This document shows positions 46,019 to 57,429 of a DNA stretch of 64,000 nt, one piece after another (within the stretch, counting starts at the first letter, position 1; every line of letters starts with the position of its first letter). The notes under the pieces are model-generated. The model searched no databases, was not told the DNA's origin, and was given only the letters and a program-made list of their open reading frames with translations. This DNA comes from Parasphingopyxis algicola. GTDB lineage: Bacteria > Pseudomonadota > Alphaproteobacteria > Sphingomonadales > Sphingomonadaceae. The position numbers and the translations under genes were made by a program. Where the stretch lies: the NCBI RefSeq assembly GCF_013378075.1, contig NZ_CP051131.1, positions 1,736,001 through 1,800,000 on the forward strand. Direction: 5' to 3'.

Positions 46019-48922
46019 CTATTTCTTTCCTTGGCTGTGGCCCAGAGCGGCGGCGACCAGCGCCTCCTGCTGTTCCTTGTGGCGCTTGGCGAGACCCGTG
46101 GCCGGCGAGGCGCTGGGTTCGCGTCCCGCATAGTCGGGACGATCCGCCCCGACCGCCGCCTCTTCGAGACATTCCTCGATATAGTGGCGGGCGAACATCC
46201 ATGCACCCTGGTTTTTCGGTTCTTCCTGGGCCCAGACCACAGTTTCGAGATTGGTCATGCGCTTGAGGCGAACGACCAGGGGCTCGCCCGGGAAGGGATA
46301 AAGCTGCTCGATCCGGACGATGGACGTATTCTTGTCTTTCGCCGCGTCGCGCGCCTCGATCAGATCGTAAGCGACCTTGCCCGAACACAGGACCAGCCGC
46401 TTGATATCCGTGTCAGCCGGGGCGCTGGGATCGGACTTGATCCGCATGAAATGGCTGTCGCCGAGAAAATCCCCGATGTTCGATACGGCCGCCTTGTGCC
46501 GCAGCAGCGATTTCGGCGTCATGATGACGAGCGGCTTGCGGAACGGGCGCCGCATCTGCCGGCGCAGCACGTGGAAATAGTTGGCCGGCTCGGTGATATT
46601 GGCGACCTGCATGTTATCGCCGGCGCACAGCTGCAGGAAGCGTTCGAGCCGGGCCGAGCTATGCTCGGGACCCTGCCCTTCATAGCCGTGCGGCAACAGC
46701 AGCACGAGGCCGTTGGCCCGCAGCCATTTCGCCTCGCCCGATGCAATGAACTGGTCGATCATGATCTGCGCGCCGTTGGCGAAATCGCCGAACTGGGCTT
46801 CCCAGAGCACGAGCGTCTGCGGATCGGCGAGCGCATAGCCATATTCGAAGCCGAGCACGCCATATTCGGAGAGCGGGCTGTTGAGCACCTCGAACCGGCC
46901 GCCCGGGACTTGCTGGAGAGGCGTGTAACGTTCCGCCGTCTCCTGATCGACCCATTCGGCATGCCGCTGGCTGAATGTGCCGCGCCCCGAATCCTGGCCG
47001 GACAGGCGGACATGATAGTCTTCGTGGAGCAGGGTACCGAAGGCGAGCGCCTCGGCGGTCGCCCAGTCGAACCCTTCGCCGTTTTCGAACATTGCGCGCT
47101 TCGCATCGAGGATCCGGCCCAAGGTCTTGTGGATGTTCACATCGTCGGGAACGGTCGTCAGGATGTCGCCGATCGAGCGCAGCGTTTCCTCTTTCACACC
47201 CGATACGATTCCGCGCCGCGCGGTCTCGGGATCGGCCGGCATGCCCAGCCCTTCCCAGCGCCCGCCAAACCAGTCGGCCTTGTTGGGGAGGTAGCTTTTC
47301 CCGGCCTCGAACTCGTCATCGAGCAGCGTGTTGAACTCGTCGACAGCGGCGTCGGCCCAGTCTTCGTCGACCACGCCCTCGGTCACCAGCCGATCCCCGT
47401 AGATTCTGGAAACCTTCGGATGCGAGCGGATCGCACGATACATGACCGGCTGGGTGAAGCTCGGCTCGTCGCCCTCATTATGGCCGAAGCGGCGATAGCA
47501 CCACATGTCGATCACGACATCGCGATGGAAGGTCTGGCGGAATTCGATGGCGAGCTTGCAGGCGAAGGTGACCGCCTCGGGATCGTCGCCGTTCACATGC
47601 AGGATCGGCGCCTGCACCATCTTGGCGACGTCCGACGGATAAGGCGAGGACCGCGCGAATTGGGGACTGGTGGTGAAACCGATCTGGTTGTTGATCACGA
47701 AATGGATGCAACCGCCCGTATTGTAGCCGCGAATGCCGGAGAAGCCGAAGCATTCCATGACGATACCCTGGCCGGCAAAGGCCGCGTCGCCGTGGAGCAG
47801 GACGGGGAGCACTTCCTTATGCTCTTCCAGATCCTCCCGGGCGACCTGCGTAGCCCGGGACTTGCCGAGCACGACCGGGTTGACGGCCTCGAGATGCGAC
47901 GGATTGGGAACGAGCGACATGTGGACGCTGATCCCGTCGAACTCGCGGTCGGTCGAGGTGCCGAGATGATATTTGACGTCGCCCGACCCGCCGACATCTT
48001 CGGGATTGGCCGCGCCGCCCGCAAATTCGTGGAAGATCGCGCGATAGGGCTTGCCCATGACGTTGGCGAGCACGTTGAGCCGCCCGCGATGCGCCATGCC
48101 GATAACCATCTCGCGCACGCCGTCGGCGCCGCCATATTTGATGATCGCCTCGAGCGCCGGAACCATGGATTCTCCGCCATCGAGGCCGAACCGCTTGGTG
48201 CCGACATATTTCTTGCCGAGAAAACCTTCCCATTGCTCGGCCTCGATCACCTTGCGCAGGATCGCCTGCTTGCCCTCGGGGGTGAACTGGATGGTCGCCT
48301 CCTGGCCTTCCATCCGCTCCTGGAGGAAGCGGCGCTCCTCCAGATCGTTGATATGCATATATTCGAGGCCGACGGGTCCGCAATAATTGTCGCGCAGGAT
48401 CGCGACGATCTGGTTGACCGTCGCACTGTCCATCCCCAGCGCACCGCCGAGATAGACGGGCCTGTCGAGTTCGTCGGCCGTAAAGCCGTGAAATTCGGGC
48501 GTCAGATCGGCGGGAAGCTCGCGCTCATGCAGTTTCAGCGGATCGAGATTGGCTGCGAGATGGCCGCGTACGCGATAGGTACGGATCAGCATCATCGCGC
48601 GGATCGAATTGCCGGCGGCCCGCTCGATCTCGTCGGAGGAAATCGGCTTGCGCGAGTAAGAGGGTGCAGCGGGCGCGCAGTTCGGATCGGCGATCGTCAT
48701 CTGCGTCGGATCGAGGCCCGCGGTCAGCGCATCGGTATCGGCAACCGGCCAGTTCGGACGTTGCCAGCTCGGGCCGCTCGCCGTTTCTTCCAGTTCTTCG
48801 AAAAAGGCCTGCCAGCTCACGTCGACGGCATCGGGGTTGCCACGATAGCGCCGATACAGGCCTTCCACGAAGGAGGGGCTGACGCCTTCCAGCTCTGAGA
48901 AGTCGATGCCCTCATAGCCCAT
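46019..48922 (-). CDS. sucA: 2-oxoglutarate dehydrogenase E1
   Basis: The 967-residue thiamine enzyme decarboxylates 2-oxoglutarate. [38 protein letters not shown] and the ThDP/Mg-binding [22 protein letters not shown] blocks are present, and the [13 protein letters not shown] block lies in the third domain. It is the second member of the cluster mdh-sucD-sucA-odhB, with 56 bases between sucD and sucA. Confidence 0.97.
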   Translation of the reverse strand: MGYEGIDFSELEGVSPSFVEGLYRRYRGNPDAVDVSWQAFFEELEETASGPSWQRPNWPVADTDALTAGLDPTQMTIADPNCAPAAPSYSRKPISSDEIERAAGNSIRAMMLIRTYRVRGHLAANLDPLKLHERELPADLTPEFHGFTADELDRPVYLGGALGMDSATVNQIVAILRDNYCGPVGLEYMHINDLEERRFLQERMEGQEATIQFTPEGKQAILRKVIEAEQWEGFLGKKYVGTKRFGLDGGESMVPALEAIIKYGGADGVREMVIGMAHRGRLNVLANVMGKPYRAIFHEFAGGAANPEDVGGSGDVKYHLGTSTDREFDGISVHMSLVPNPSHLEAVNPVVLGKSRATQVAREDLEEHKEVLPVLLHGDAAFAGQGIVMECFGFSGIRGYNTGGCIHFVINNQIGFTTSPQFARSSPYPSDVAKMVQAPILHVNGDDPEAVTFACKLAIEFRQTFHRDVVIDMWCYRRFGHNEGDEPSFTQPVMYRAIRSHPKVSRIYGDRLVTEGVVDEDWADAAVDEFNTLLDDEFEAGKSYLPNKADWFGGRWEGLGMPADPETARRGIVSGVKEETLRSIGDILTTVPDDVNIHKTLGRILDAKRAMFENGEGFDWATAEALAFGTLLHEDYHVRLSGQDSGRGTFSQRHAEWVDQETAERYTPLQQVPGGRFEVLNSPLSEYGVLGFEYGYALADPQTLVLWEAQFGDFANGAQIMIDQFIASGEAKWLRANGLVLLLPHGYEGQGPEHSSARLERFLQLCAGDNMQVANITEPANYFHVLRRQMRRPFRKPLVIMTPKSLLRHKAAVSNIGDFLGDSHFMRIKSDPSAPADTDIKRLVLCSGKVAYDLIEARDAAKDKNTSIVRIEQLYPFPGEPLVVRLKRMTNLETVVWAQEEPKNQGAWMFARHYIEECLEEAAVGADRPDYAGREPSASPATGLAKRHKEQQEALVAAALGHSQGKK

Positions 48923-48978
48923 ATTTTGTGATCCCTAGCTGTCCCACACCGTCGATCTGGCGTCGGGAACCACCTCTA

Positions 48979-49863
48979 TCAACCCTTGAGCAGTTCCGCG
49001 AGCGTCGTGCCGAGTTCGGACGGGCTCGGAGAGACAGTGATGCCGGCGGCTTCCATCGCCGCGATCTTATCATCTGCGCCGCCCTTGCCGCCCGAAACGA
49101 TCGCCCCGGCATGGCCCATCCGGCGGCCCGGCGGCGCGGTGCGCCCGGCGATGAAGCCAACGACCGGCTTGGAGCGGCCCGCCTTCGCTTCGTCGGCCAG
49201 GAACTGCGCGGCCTCTTCCTCGGCGCTGCCGCCGATCTCGCCGATCATCACGATCGATTCGGTTTCGTCGTCGGCGAGGAACATCTCGAGTATGTCGATG
49301 AAGTTCGTGCCGTTGACCGGATCGCCGCCAATGCCGACCGCCGTCGACTGGCCGAGCCCCACGGCCGTGGTCTGGTGCACCGCCTCATAGGTCAGCGTGC
49401 CCGAGCGGCTGACGACGCCGACCGAGCCCTTCGAGAAGATGCTGCCCGGCATGATGCCGATCTTGCACTCGTCGGGGGTCAACACGCCGGGACAGTTCGG
49501 CCCGATCAGCCGCGATTTGGAGCCTTCGAGATGGCCCTTCACCGTTACCATGTCGAGCACCGGAATCCCCTCGGTGATCGCCACGATCAGCGGAATCTCC
49601 GCCTCGATCGCCTCGATGATCGAAGCGGCGGCGAATTTCGGCGGCACGTAGACGACGCTCGCATCGGCGCCGGTCGCATCGCGCGCTTCGGCAACCGTAT
49701 CGAAGACCGGCAAACCGAGATGCTCGGTCCCGCCTTTACCCGGCGTGACGCCCGCGACCATTTTCGTCCCATAGTCCAGACCCTGCTGGGTATGGAAGGT
49801 GCCCGTATCGCCGGTCATGCCCTGGGTGATGACCTTCGTATTCTTGTCGACGAGGATGCTCAT
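48979..49863 (-). CDS. sucD: Succinyl-CoA synthetase alpha subunit
   Basis: The 294-residue subunit binds CoA and carries the phosphohistidine His251 ([16 protein letters not shown]). [29 protein letters not shown] is the N-terminal CoA-binding block. The beta subunit gene sucC, usually adjacent, is not here: the neighbour upstream is mdh. Confidence 0.96.
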   Translation of the reverse strand: MSILVDKNTKVITQGMTGDTGTFHTQQGLDYGTKMVAGVTPGKGGTEHLGLPVFDTVAEARDATGADASVVYVPPKFAAASIIEAIEAEIPLIVAITEGIPVLDMVTVKGHLEGSKSRLIGPNCPGVLTPDECKIGIMPGSIFSKGSVGVVSRSGTLTYEAVHQTTAVGLGQSTAVGIGGDPVNGTNFIDILEMFLADDETESIVMIGEIGGSAEEEAAQFLADEAKAGRSKPVVGFIAGRTAPPGRRMGHAGAIVSGGKGGADDKIAAMEAAGITVSPSPSELGTTLAELLKG

Positions 49864-49894
49864 CGTGCTGGCTGTCCTGTTTTCTGGAGGGGCG

Positions 49895-50908
<1,014 letters not shown>

Positions 50909-50979
50909 TTAGACGGTGAGGCATGAGTCGGCAACCGCAACAAGAGCGAAGCGGCAAGAAATGGAATTCGCGACGATTA

Positions 50980-51816
50980 TCAGATGCCGGTAATGGCCAT
51001 TCCTTCCGGCAAATGACGGGCGAGCTGGAACAGCGCGCGTCGTTTGTCGTCCGGGTCCATTCGCTCGAACGCCACCAGAAATTCGTCCATTTGCTGGGCC
51101 GGCGAACTCGCTATCGCCCGATCCTGCAACGTCGCCCGGGCCTCGGCAACGCTTCGCGCACCGTCGAGGAGAAGATAGGCTATCTGCTCCTGCATCGACC
51201 AGGCCAGTTTCGAAAGATCGTGCAACTGCGTATCGCTCCGCGCCGCCTTCTCTCCGCGCAGCATTTCGGCCACTCTCGCCGCCAGCCGACGATGGAGCGT
51301 CAGAGACCGTTCGATATCGGGCCTGGACAGGCCGGTCAGTTCGGCAATCCTGTCGGCGTGGAGGCGGGGCACCCGGTCGTCCGAAAAACCGGAATCGCGA
51401 TCACCGAGATCTCCGGTATCGAGAAGGTCCCGCATATCGGCGATCCGGGCAGCGCGATCGATGGGCGGGAGATTTTTGCTCCCGAATTGAGCGGCGATTT
51501 CTCGCAGACGGTGTTCGGCGCCTTGCGGACCGATGACGATCGCCCTGACTGGCGACAGACCTGCAAAAGCGTGCGCCGCAGCCAGTCTGTGCGCGCCGCT
51601 GACCAACCGGAAACCGGCCCGGCCGCCCTCGCGCGCCAGCAAAACGGGATCGCGCTGCCCCTCGCCGAGCATCGTATGCCCGAGCGCCACGGCCCAGCCG
51701 GCATCGAGCGGACGCAGTCGACGGCTCAGGTCGATGGCGTCGACGGGAACGAGACGGACTTTACCATCCCCTTTCGCGCCATGCGGCGTTGCCCATCTTT
51801 CCACCTCGCCGGTCAT
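50980..51816 (-). CDS. ParB N-terminal-domain protein
   Basis: The 278-residue protein has a ParB/Srx-like domain (VRLVPVDAIDLSRRLRPLD, then LGHTMLGEGQRDPVLL, and LVSGAHRLAAA as a variant of the GxRR motif) and a helix-turn-helix middle (HADRIAELTGLSRPDIERSLTLHRRL). Its start overlaps the stop of the Ner-like gene (ATGA). Together with the divergent repressor this looks like a phage regulatory relic rather than a chromosome partition gene, which sits beside parA. Confidence 0.75.
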   Translation of the reverse strand: MTGEVERWATPHGAKGDGKVRLVPVDAIDLSRRLRPLDAGWAVALGHTMLGEGQRDPVLLAREGGRAGFRLVSGAHRLAAAHAFAGLSPVRAIVIGPQGAEHRLREIAAQFGSKNLPPIDRAARIADMRDLLDTGDLGDRDSGFSDDRVPRLHADRIAELTGLSRPDIERSLTLHRRLAARVAEMLRGEKAARSDTQLHDLSKLAWSMQEQIAYLLLDGARSVAEARATLQDRAIASSPAQQMDEFLVAFERMDPDDKRRALFQLARHLPEGMAITGI

Positions 51817-52082
51817 GACCGACGGGGTTCCGAATTTTGATGATGCGCAACCCCGTTTCCGGCGTTATCGTCCCGTTTTCGGGATTCATGAGGACCGGGA
51901 AACACAGAATGGATGTCCAGATCGAGTTCTTTCGCTATGGCTGTGGCCACCCGGCGATTGCTTCGCCCGCGCAGGACATCGCGCACCGATTCCGGCGGCA
52001 ATCCGCGCGCGCGTTCGAACGCGAGGACGCTTCCATGAAGCTTTTTCAGTCTGGCCTTGATGTCTATGGGGTGGAGCGGCAT
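51813..52082 (-). CDS. Ner-like small DNA-binding protein
   Basis: The 89-residue protein resembles Mu Ner/Nlp: HPIDIKARLKKLHGSVLAFERARGLPPESVRDVLRGRSNRRVATAIAKELDLDIHSVFP, matching the helix-turn-helix plus the final PxxIWP-like position. Ner represses early transcription in Mu-like phages. Its start codon overlaps the start codon of the divergent repressor on the other strand by two bases. Confidence 0.75.
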   Translation of the reverse strand: MPLHPIDIKARLKKLHGSVLAFERARGLPPESVRDVLRGRSNRRVATAIAKELDLDIHSVFPGPHESRKRDDNAGNGVAHHQNSEPRRS

Positions 52083-52815
52083 GGCTGAGTTTCGGCTCCA
52101 AAAAGACCAATATCGGCACGATAAAATCCGAATTCGGGACAGTCAAGCCCCTCTCGACAAACAGTTTGTTGCCGAACGCATAGCCTCTCGCGCCAAGGAA
52201 CTTGGCCTGAAACAGAGCGAAATCGCGTCGGCGATCAGTATGCCCAAAACGACGATGGGCCGAATATGGAAGGGCGAGAATTTGCCGGATTCGGCTGCGC
52301 TTTTCCCGCTTTCGGACATATTGCAGGTGTCGCCGCGCTGGCTTCTCTACGGCGGCAATGCGCGCAGCTTCGTCGATGCACCGGATATCGACTGGGTCAC
52401 CCTGCCGGTTCACGATCTCGCCCGGATCACCGGCAGCGACAGGGGCGCGGCCATCGATGCGATGCCGATCCGCCGCGGCTGGATCGACCGAAAACTTCGC
52501 GACACCGACGATCTCTGGCTGGCCGAAATGCCCAACGATCTGCTCGGCGACATCGCGGGCGAAGGCGATATCCTCGTCTGCAAGGATATCGAACCGCGCG
52601 AGTCCGAACTGATCGACGGCAGCGTCTATATCGTAATGCTCAACGAACAGCCGATCATTCGCCGGATCACCTTCGAAGCGCATGCGATATTGCTGTCAAC
52701 ATCGAGCGGACGCTTGCCGCCGATCCGTGTCCCCCGCGCCGAGCCGCCGGCGCTCGACGGATCGATCCGGCCGGTCGCGCGCGTCCTCGGGGCGTTGACG
52801 CTCACGGCGCTGTAA
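52081..52815 (+). CDS. XRE-type repressor with S24 (LexA/CI-like) C-terminal domain
   Basis: The 244-residue protein has an N-terminal helix-turn-helix (ERIASRAKELGLKQSEIASAISMPKTTMGRIWKGENLP, residues about 30-70) and a C-terminal S24-like domain (GEGDILVCKD, VYIVMLNEQPIIRRI). The active-site Ser/Lys of a self-cleaving repressor cannot be confirmed: a typical SM in the S24 motif is not evident. It would repress the divergent ner-parB pair. Its start, if ATG 52081, overlaps that of ner. Confidence 0.8.
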   Translation: MAEFRLQKDQYRHDKIRIRDSQAPLDKQFVAERIASRAKELGLKQSEIASAISMPKTTMGRIWKGENLPDSAALFPLSDILQVSPRWLLYGGNARSFVDAPDIDWVTLPVHDLARITGSDRGAAIDAMPIRRGWIDRKLRDTDDLWLAEMPNDLLGDIAGEGDILVCKDIEPRESELIDGSVYIVMLNEQPIIRRITFEAHAILLSTSSGRLPPIRVPRAEPPALDGSIRPVARVLGALTLTAL

Positions 52816-52854
52816 CCCCGGCGACATCGATCCGCTCGGGTCGCCCGCTCACGC

Positions 52855-54249
52855 TTATTCGGCGCCCGCGAAATCCCGCAACAGCGCTTCCCAGATGTCG
52901 ATACTGCCGTGAAAGGCATCGGCCAGAATCCGCTCGTCGAGGCCATGCGCGCCGACCGGTTCGCCGGGAATCGTCCAGATCCCGCCGATGCCGTAGGTCG
53001 GGATGCCCGCGCCGCGCGTGAATATCGCGTCGGTCGCGCCGGCGGACATGAAGGGGATGATCGGCGCGTCGGGGAAACGGACCGCCACCGCCTGGCGATA
53101 GGCGGCAAACAGTTCTTCGTCGATCGGCGACGGATCGGACCAAGCACCGCTCCCGTCCATCATCGTCACCTCGACATGCTGGCCCGCGATCCGCTGCAAT
53201 ATCTCCTGGACGTCTTCGGTCGGGGTGCCGGGGAAGATGCGGCAGTTGACGGTCGCCTCGGCGCTTTGCGGCAGGGCGTTGGGCGCGTGGCCGCCGCTGA
53301 TCTGCGTGGCGACGCAGCGCGTGCGCGTCTGTCCCGGCTCGAGCGCTTCGATCAGGTCGGCCTTTTCGTCATTGTCGGGATCGTCGAGCCAAGCGCGCAC
53401 CAGCTGGCCGTAATAGCCGCCGTCATTTTCGGCGAGCGCTTCGTAGGACGCCCGCGTCGCATCGTTGAGCTGGTGCGGAAAGCGGTGCCGTTCCACCGCG
53501 CCAAGCGCATTGGCGAGCTGGTATATCGCATTGTCGGCGCGCGGCCGCGAACTGTGGCCGCCCCGGTTGGTCACGCGAAAGCGGAAATCGGCATAGGTTT
53601 TCTCGGCGAGCTGGACGAAAAAGCCCTCGACCCGGCCATCGCGAAAGACGCTTCCGCCGCCCCCGTCGCTGTTGAGTGCGATCTCCGCATCGATCAGCTC
53701 GCGCCACTCGCTGGCGGCCAGCCGCGCGCCCTCCTGCAAGGTCTCCTCGTCGCCCGTGAACAATATGATGAGGTCGCGATCCGCCGCGAAATCCGAAGCC
53801 TCCAGTCTTTGCAGCGCCAGCACCAGTCCCGTCAGCCCGGCCTTGTTGTCGACGACGCCGCGCCCGAGATAATAGCCCTCCTCCTCGCGAAACTCGAATG
53901 GCGGGTTCTGCCAGTCGTCCGGATCGGCATCGACCACGTCCATATGCGCCATGAGCAGGATCGCACCCTCGCCCGACGGGCGGTCCGCGTTTCGGCGGGC
54001 GATCAGCGTCTCGGTGTCCCCATGCGGCTGCACATGGAATTCGTCGAATCCGGCGGCCGTCAGTTCGGGCCGCAGCAGCGCGATCAGCCTCGGCATCTCA
54101 CCGCGCCCGGCAACGGTCGGAATTTCGACGATCCGCTCCAGAAGCGCGCGTTCAGCGTCGCGGTCCTGCGCCGCGGCGGGCATGGCCAGAGCAGAGGAGG
54201 CGGCAAATATCGCCGGCAGAACGAAACGGCGTGTGGCTGCCAGGCCCAT
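52855..54249 (-). CDS. Exported M20-family metallohydrolase
   Basis: The 464-residue protein has a signal peptide (to about residue 27) and the M20 catalytic layout: LLMAHMDVVDADPDDWQNPPF (His metal ligand and Asp), GRGVVDNKAG (bridging Asp), TGDEET (general base and metal ligand), and the dimerisation domain after residue about 210. It would hydrolyse small peptides or N-acyl amino acids in the periplasm. Confidence 0.9.
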   Translation of the reverse strand: MGLAATRRFVLPAIFAASSALAMPAAAQDRDAERALLERIVEIPTVAGRGEMPRLIALLRPELTAAGFDEFHVQPHGDTETLIARRNADRPSGEGAILLMAHMDVVDADPDDWQNPPFEFREEEGYYLGRGVVDNKAGLTGLVLALQRLEASDFAADRDLIILFTGDEETLQEGARLAASEWRELIDAEIALNSDGGGGSVFRDGRVEGFFVQLAEKTYADFRFRVTNRGGHSSRPRADNAIYQLANALGAVERHRFPHQLNDATRASYEALAENDGGYYGQLVRAWLDDPDNDEKADLIEALEPGQTRTRCVATQISGGHAPNALPQSAEATVNCRIFPGTPTEDVQEILQRIAGQHVEVTMMDGSGAWSDPSPIDEELFAAYRQAVAVRFPDAPIIPFMSAGATDAIFTRGAGIPTYGIGGIWTIPGEPVGAHGLDERILADAFHGSIDIWEALLRDFAGAE

Positions 54250-54342
54250 GATGCGGACTCCCTGATCGCAAAAGGAGAACCGCGACTACCAGCATTGGCG
54301 CCAAGGTGGGAGTCCGGCGACTGACCGGGGATCGCCCCGCAC

Positions 54343-54837
54343 TCAATCCTCGATGCGAGTATAGGATATGCGCGCGAACTCGGTCCAATCGCCGTCGGCC
54401 GCGCGGTAACTGTCGACGACCTCGAGCCGGTCCGCATCGATCCTGTGATATTCCGAACGGCCATTCTCGCCCCATCGCGCCATCCAGGCCTCGCCATCGA
54501 GCACAGCCGACAGGACATGAACCGCGCCGCTGCTGTCGAACCAATGGCCCGTCCAGGCCTCGTCGCCGTCCATCCGGTAAAATCCCCGCCCCGCAAAACG
54601 CGTCGTCGAGCCCTCCGGCGCGAATGCGGTAAAATGATAATCGAGTTCGAGGAACCGTCCGCCGAGCGCCGGCGCAACATCGAGCGTGGCGCGGCTGGCA
54701 TTCCCCGATACGGTGCCGGCGCCCCGCCATTCGCCGGCAAACCAATGGGCGAAATCATCCTCGGCCTGCTGGGCAAAAACCGGGCCGGTCGCGATCACCA
54801 ACGCACAGGCGAACGCCGCACTTTTGAACTGCCGCAT
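54343..54837 (-). CDS. Exported lipocalin-like (DUF1579-type) protein
   Basis: The 164-residue protein has a signal peptide (to about residue 22) and an FAHWFAGEWRGAGTVSG start typical of lipocalin-like or DUF1579 proteins, followed by alternating beta strands. No ligand or partner can be named. Confidence 0.6.
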   Translation of the reverse strand: MRQFKSAAFACALVIATGPVFAQQAEDDFAHWFAGEWRGAGTVSGNASRATLDVAPALGGRFLELDYHFTAFAPEGSTTRFAGRGFYRMDGDEAWTGHWFDSSGAVHVLSAVLDGEAWMARWGENGRSEYHRIDADRLEVVDSYRAADGDWTEFARISYTRIED

Positions 54838-54856
54838 CTTGTCCTCCTTCTGCCGG

Positions 54857-55234
54857 TCAGGCGGTTTCGGCGATATCCTGGTAGAACATCAGCGCATTGC
54901 CGTCCGGATCGTAAAAGGTCAGCAGCTTCACCATGTCGGGAATGGTCTGGATCGGACCGTCCTGCCGGACATTCTTCGCGTCGAGATCGGCCTTGGCGGC
55001 CTCGATATTCTGCGTCCCGAAAGTCGGCGTCACGCCCCCGCCCTGCTTGACCTCCTCCACCTGCGACAATCCGAGATTGACCTTCTCGACGGATGTCGAA
55101 AGCTCGGCCCAGGCGATATCGTCCACCCGATAAAGCAGCGAAAAACCAAGCACTTCCTCATACCAGTCGATCGCCTTGCCGAGATCGCTGACGCCCATGC
55201 TGCACGTCAATCCGCCGTCAAACGCTATGGCCAT
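54857..55234 (-). CDS. VOC (glyoxalase/bleomycin-resistance) family protein
   Basis: The 125-residue protein has the paired beta-alpha-beta VOC repeats: LTCSMGVSDLGKAIDWYEEVLGFSLLYRV and the second half ending LTFYDPDGNALMFYQ. It is divergent from the HxlR gene, so the two are probably controlled together. Substrate unknown. Confidence 0.88.
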   Translation of the reverse strand: MAIAFDGGLTCSMGVSDLGKAIDWYEEVLGFSLLYRVDDIAWAELSTSVEKVNLGLSQVEEVKQGGGVTPTFGTQNIEAAKADLDAKNVRQDGPIQTIPDMVKLLTFYDPDGNALMFYQDIAETA

Positions 55235-55254
55235 GTGATTCCTCCCGAGTCCCG

Positions 55255-55298
55255 ATTTGATAGTCTTGTTTTTATACTATATATATAATGTGTCAAAT
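55255..55298. promoter_or_regulatory. AT-rich divergent promoter region with inverted repeats
   Basis: ATTTGATA (55255-55262) and TGTCAAAT (55291-55298) are inverted repeats with one mismatch, separated by a TATATATA-rich stretch. It lies between the VOC gene and the HxlR regulator gene, an arrangement typical for HxlR autoregulation. Confidence 0.5.
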
Positions 55299-55314
55299 AT
55301 CGATGGAAGCACGC

Positions 55315-55845
55315 ATGCTGGCGATTGAGGAAGTCCGGACCCTGGGAGAGCGCCGCTGGGCGTTGCCGTTGCTTGCCGCACTGGCGGCCGAAGGCGGCGG
55401 GGCGCGCTTCGTCGTCCTGCTCAACCGGCTCGGCTGCGCGCGATCGGCGCTCGCCAGCGCGTTGGACCATCTCACCGCGGCGGGCTGGATCGAACGCAAT
55501 ACCGGCCATGGCCACCCGCTGCGTCCCGAATATCTGCTGACCGCCAAGGGCGCGGCCGTCGCCGAACGCGCCCGGCAGATCGAAACGGTCTCGACGACGC
55601 TCGGGCTCGGCCCGCAGTCATTCCAACGCTGGACACTTCCCTTGGCCTACGAACTGCGGGGATCGGCGCGCCGCTTCACCCAGTTGAAGACGGAACTCGC
55701 ACCGGCAACGCCGCGCGCGCTGTCGCTGACGTTGAAACAGATGATGGGACAGGACCTGGTCTCGCGCGCGATCGTCGAGGATTTTCCGCCCGCGCCGATC
55801 TACGGTCTCACCGCGCGCGGGCAGGAGCTGGCGCAGGCGATCTAG
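55315..55845 (+). CDS. Two-domain HxlR-family regulator
   Basis: HxlR proteins are usually a single winged helix of about 110 residues. This one contains two: residues about 10-85 (RWALPLLAALAAEGGGARFVVLLNRLGCARSALASALDHLTAAGWIERNTGHG) and about 95-175 (RWTLPLAYELRGSARRFTQLKTELAPATPRALSLTLKQMM). ATG 55315 is chosen because GGAAG lies five bases before it; ATG 55288 and 55303 in the same frame are alternatives. The first domain is the less typical. Confidence 0.8.
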   Translation: MLAIEEVRTLGERRWALPLLAALAAEGGGARFVVLLNRLGCARSALASALDHLTAAGWIERNTGHGHPLRPEYLLTAKGAAVAERARQIETVSTTLGLGPQSFQRWTLPLAYELRGSARRFTQLKTELAPATPRALSLTLKQMMGQDLVSRAIVEDFPPAPIYGLTARGQELAQAI

Positions 55846-56966
55846 CCGCCATTTGCTTCGACGCCATGTCCGGCGGAGAGATATTCGTCCGACTGCATCT
55901 CGATCAGGCGTGAGGCGGTCCGCTCGAACTCGAACGCGCCGTCGCCGGCCTGGTACAGTCCGGCGGGCTCCGCATCGGCCGCAGCGAGCAGTTTCACCTT
56001 ATATTCGTACAGCGCATCGATCAGGACCTTGAAGCGCGTCGCCTCGTTGCGCTTTTCCGGCCCCATCCTGGGAATGCCGACGATGATAACGGTGTGATAT
56101 TTGCGCGCGATGGCGAGATAATCGGCCGCGCCCCGCGCGTCGCCGCACAACCGTTTGAACGAGAATACCGCTACACCTTTCAGCGATTTGGGAACGTGCA
56201 GCGAACGGCCGCCTGCAACCGCGATGTCCTCGCTCGGGACGTGCTCGGCATCGTCCGGCGAATAGTCGGTGAGGCGGAAAAAGGCCTCGCGCAATTTGGC
56301 GGTCGCCTCCTCACCATTGGGCACATACCAGGTCGGCATCCCGCCCAGCCGCTCGAGGCGGTAATCGGTCGGCCCGTTGAGCGGGACGATTGCGAGCCGC
56401 TCCTCGATCAGATCGATAAAGGGCAGGAACAGCTCGCGGTTCTGACCGTGCTTGTAGAGATCGGCAGGCGGGCGGTTCGACGTCGTCACGACCGTGACGC
56501 CCTTGGCCAGCAGCGCGGTGAACAGCCGCGACAGGATAGCGGCATCGGCGGTATTGTTGACCACCATCTCGTCGAGCGCGAGCAATCGAGCCTCGTCCCG
56601 GATTGCGTCGGCGACCGGGAGGACGGGATCGCCCTTCTCCTTCGCCCGTTCGGCCCGCAACCGGTCGTGAATATCGAGCATGAACTCGTGAAAATGGATT
56701 CGGCGTTTCGACGGCGTGTCGAGACAGGCGAAGAACAGGTCCATCAACATGGATTTGCCGCGCCCGACCCCGCCCCAAAGATAGACCCCGCGCACCGCCT
56801 CCGGCTTCTTGCCGAGCGCTCGCCAGATCACACTGCCGCGGCGCGGCGCGGCCTCGAGTTGCTCGCTGAGCCGGACAAGTCTGTCGACCGCACGCTTCTG
56901 GTCGCTATCGGGCCGAAGCTCCCCGGCTTCGACCAGCGCCTCGTAGCGCGCGGCGAGCGCCGTCAT
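55842..56966 (-). CDS. zapE: Cell-division ATPase ZapE (AFG1 family)
   Basis: The 374-residue ATPase has a Walker A motif at residues 65-72 (GGVGRGKS), FHEFMLDIHDRL, and a Walker B LLALDEMVVNN. It acts at the division ring in bacteria; the eukaryotic relative AFG1 is mitochondrial. Its start overlaps the previous stop as ATGA. Its 3' end overlaps the HxlR stop by four bases. Confidence 0.95.
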   Translation of the reverse strand: MTALAARYEALVEAGELRPDSDQKRAVDRLVRLSEQLEAAPRRGSVIWRALGKKPEAVRGVYLWGGVGRGKSMLMDLFFACLDTPSKRRIHFHEFMLDIHDRLRAERAKEKGDPVLPVADAIRDEARLLALDEMVVNNTADAAILSRLFTALLAKGVTVVTTSNRPPADLYKHGQNRELFLPFIDLIEERLAIVPLNGPTDYRLERLGGMPTWYVPNGEEATAKLREAFFRLTDYSPDDAEHVPSEDIAVAGGRSLHVPKSLKGVAVFSFKRLCGDARGAADYLAIARKYHTVIIVGIPRMGPEKRNEATRFKVLIDALYEYKVKLLAAADAEPAGLYQAGDGAFEFERTASRLIEMQSDEYLSAGHGVEANGG

Positions 56967-57415
56967 CGGGGCGGGCTGGCCTTGCGGATCGTTCCCGAAA
57001 AGGCCGCGACCTTGACCGCATCCTGCACGACCAGCCCGCGCAGGAAGACGAGGCGTCCTGTCTCGCGCAAAATCTCGACCTCGGCGTCGAGCGGCTTGTC
57101 GATCGCGCCCGGCGCCATGAACTGACAGGTCAGGTCGAGAGTCACCGATCGGCCCGCATGTTCGATCCCGAGCATGCGCGACCCGGCGAACATCGAAATG
57201 TCGATAAAACTCATGACGACACCGCCATGGACGACATCCGACAGGTTGCTATGGATCGGTTGCGGCCACATCCGGCATCGCGCAAGATTCTCGGTTTCCC
57301 GGCGCACGCGGAACTTGCCCAGCAGCGCGTTGAATCGCTCCGGATCCCTGATTTCCCAAATCATCCAGTCCGGGTCGTCGGGATCGGGCTCGTGGCGAAA
57401 TTGGGAATCGGACAA
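56963..57415 (-). CDS. PaaI-like acyl-CoA thioesterase
   Basis: The 150-residue hot-dog-fold protein has the HSNLSDVVHGGVVMSFIDISMF block and an LTCQFMAPGAIDKPL strand. TTG 57415 is chosen: it gives the usual family beginning MSDS.. 14 bases after sdhB, and no ATG precedes the conserved part except an internal one. The stop overlaps the zapE start as ATGA. Confidence 0.82.
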   Translation of the reverse strand: MSDSQFRHEPDPDDPDWMIWEIRDPERFNALLGKFRVRRETENLARCRMWPQPIHSNLSDVVHGGVVMSFIDISMFAGSRMLGIEHAGRSVTLDLTCQFMAPGAIDKPLDAEVEILRETGRLVFLRGLVVQDAVKVAAFSGTIRKASPPR

Positions 57416-57429
57416 GGAGGTGGCCCCGC

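Noticed and set aside
45212..48898. Very long plus-strand frame over odhB and sucA
   Set aside because: It is open only because of high GC; the two enzymes on the minus strand are certain.
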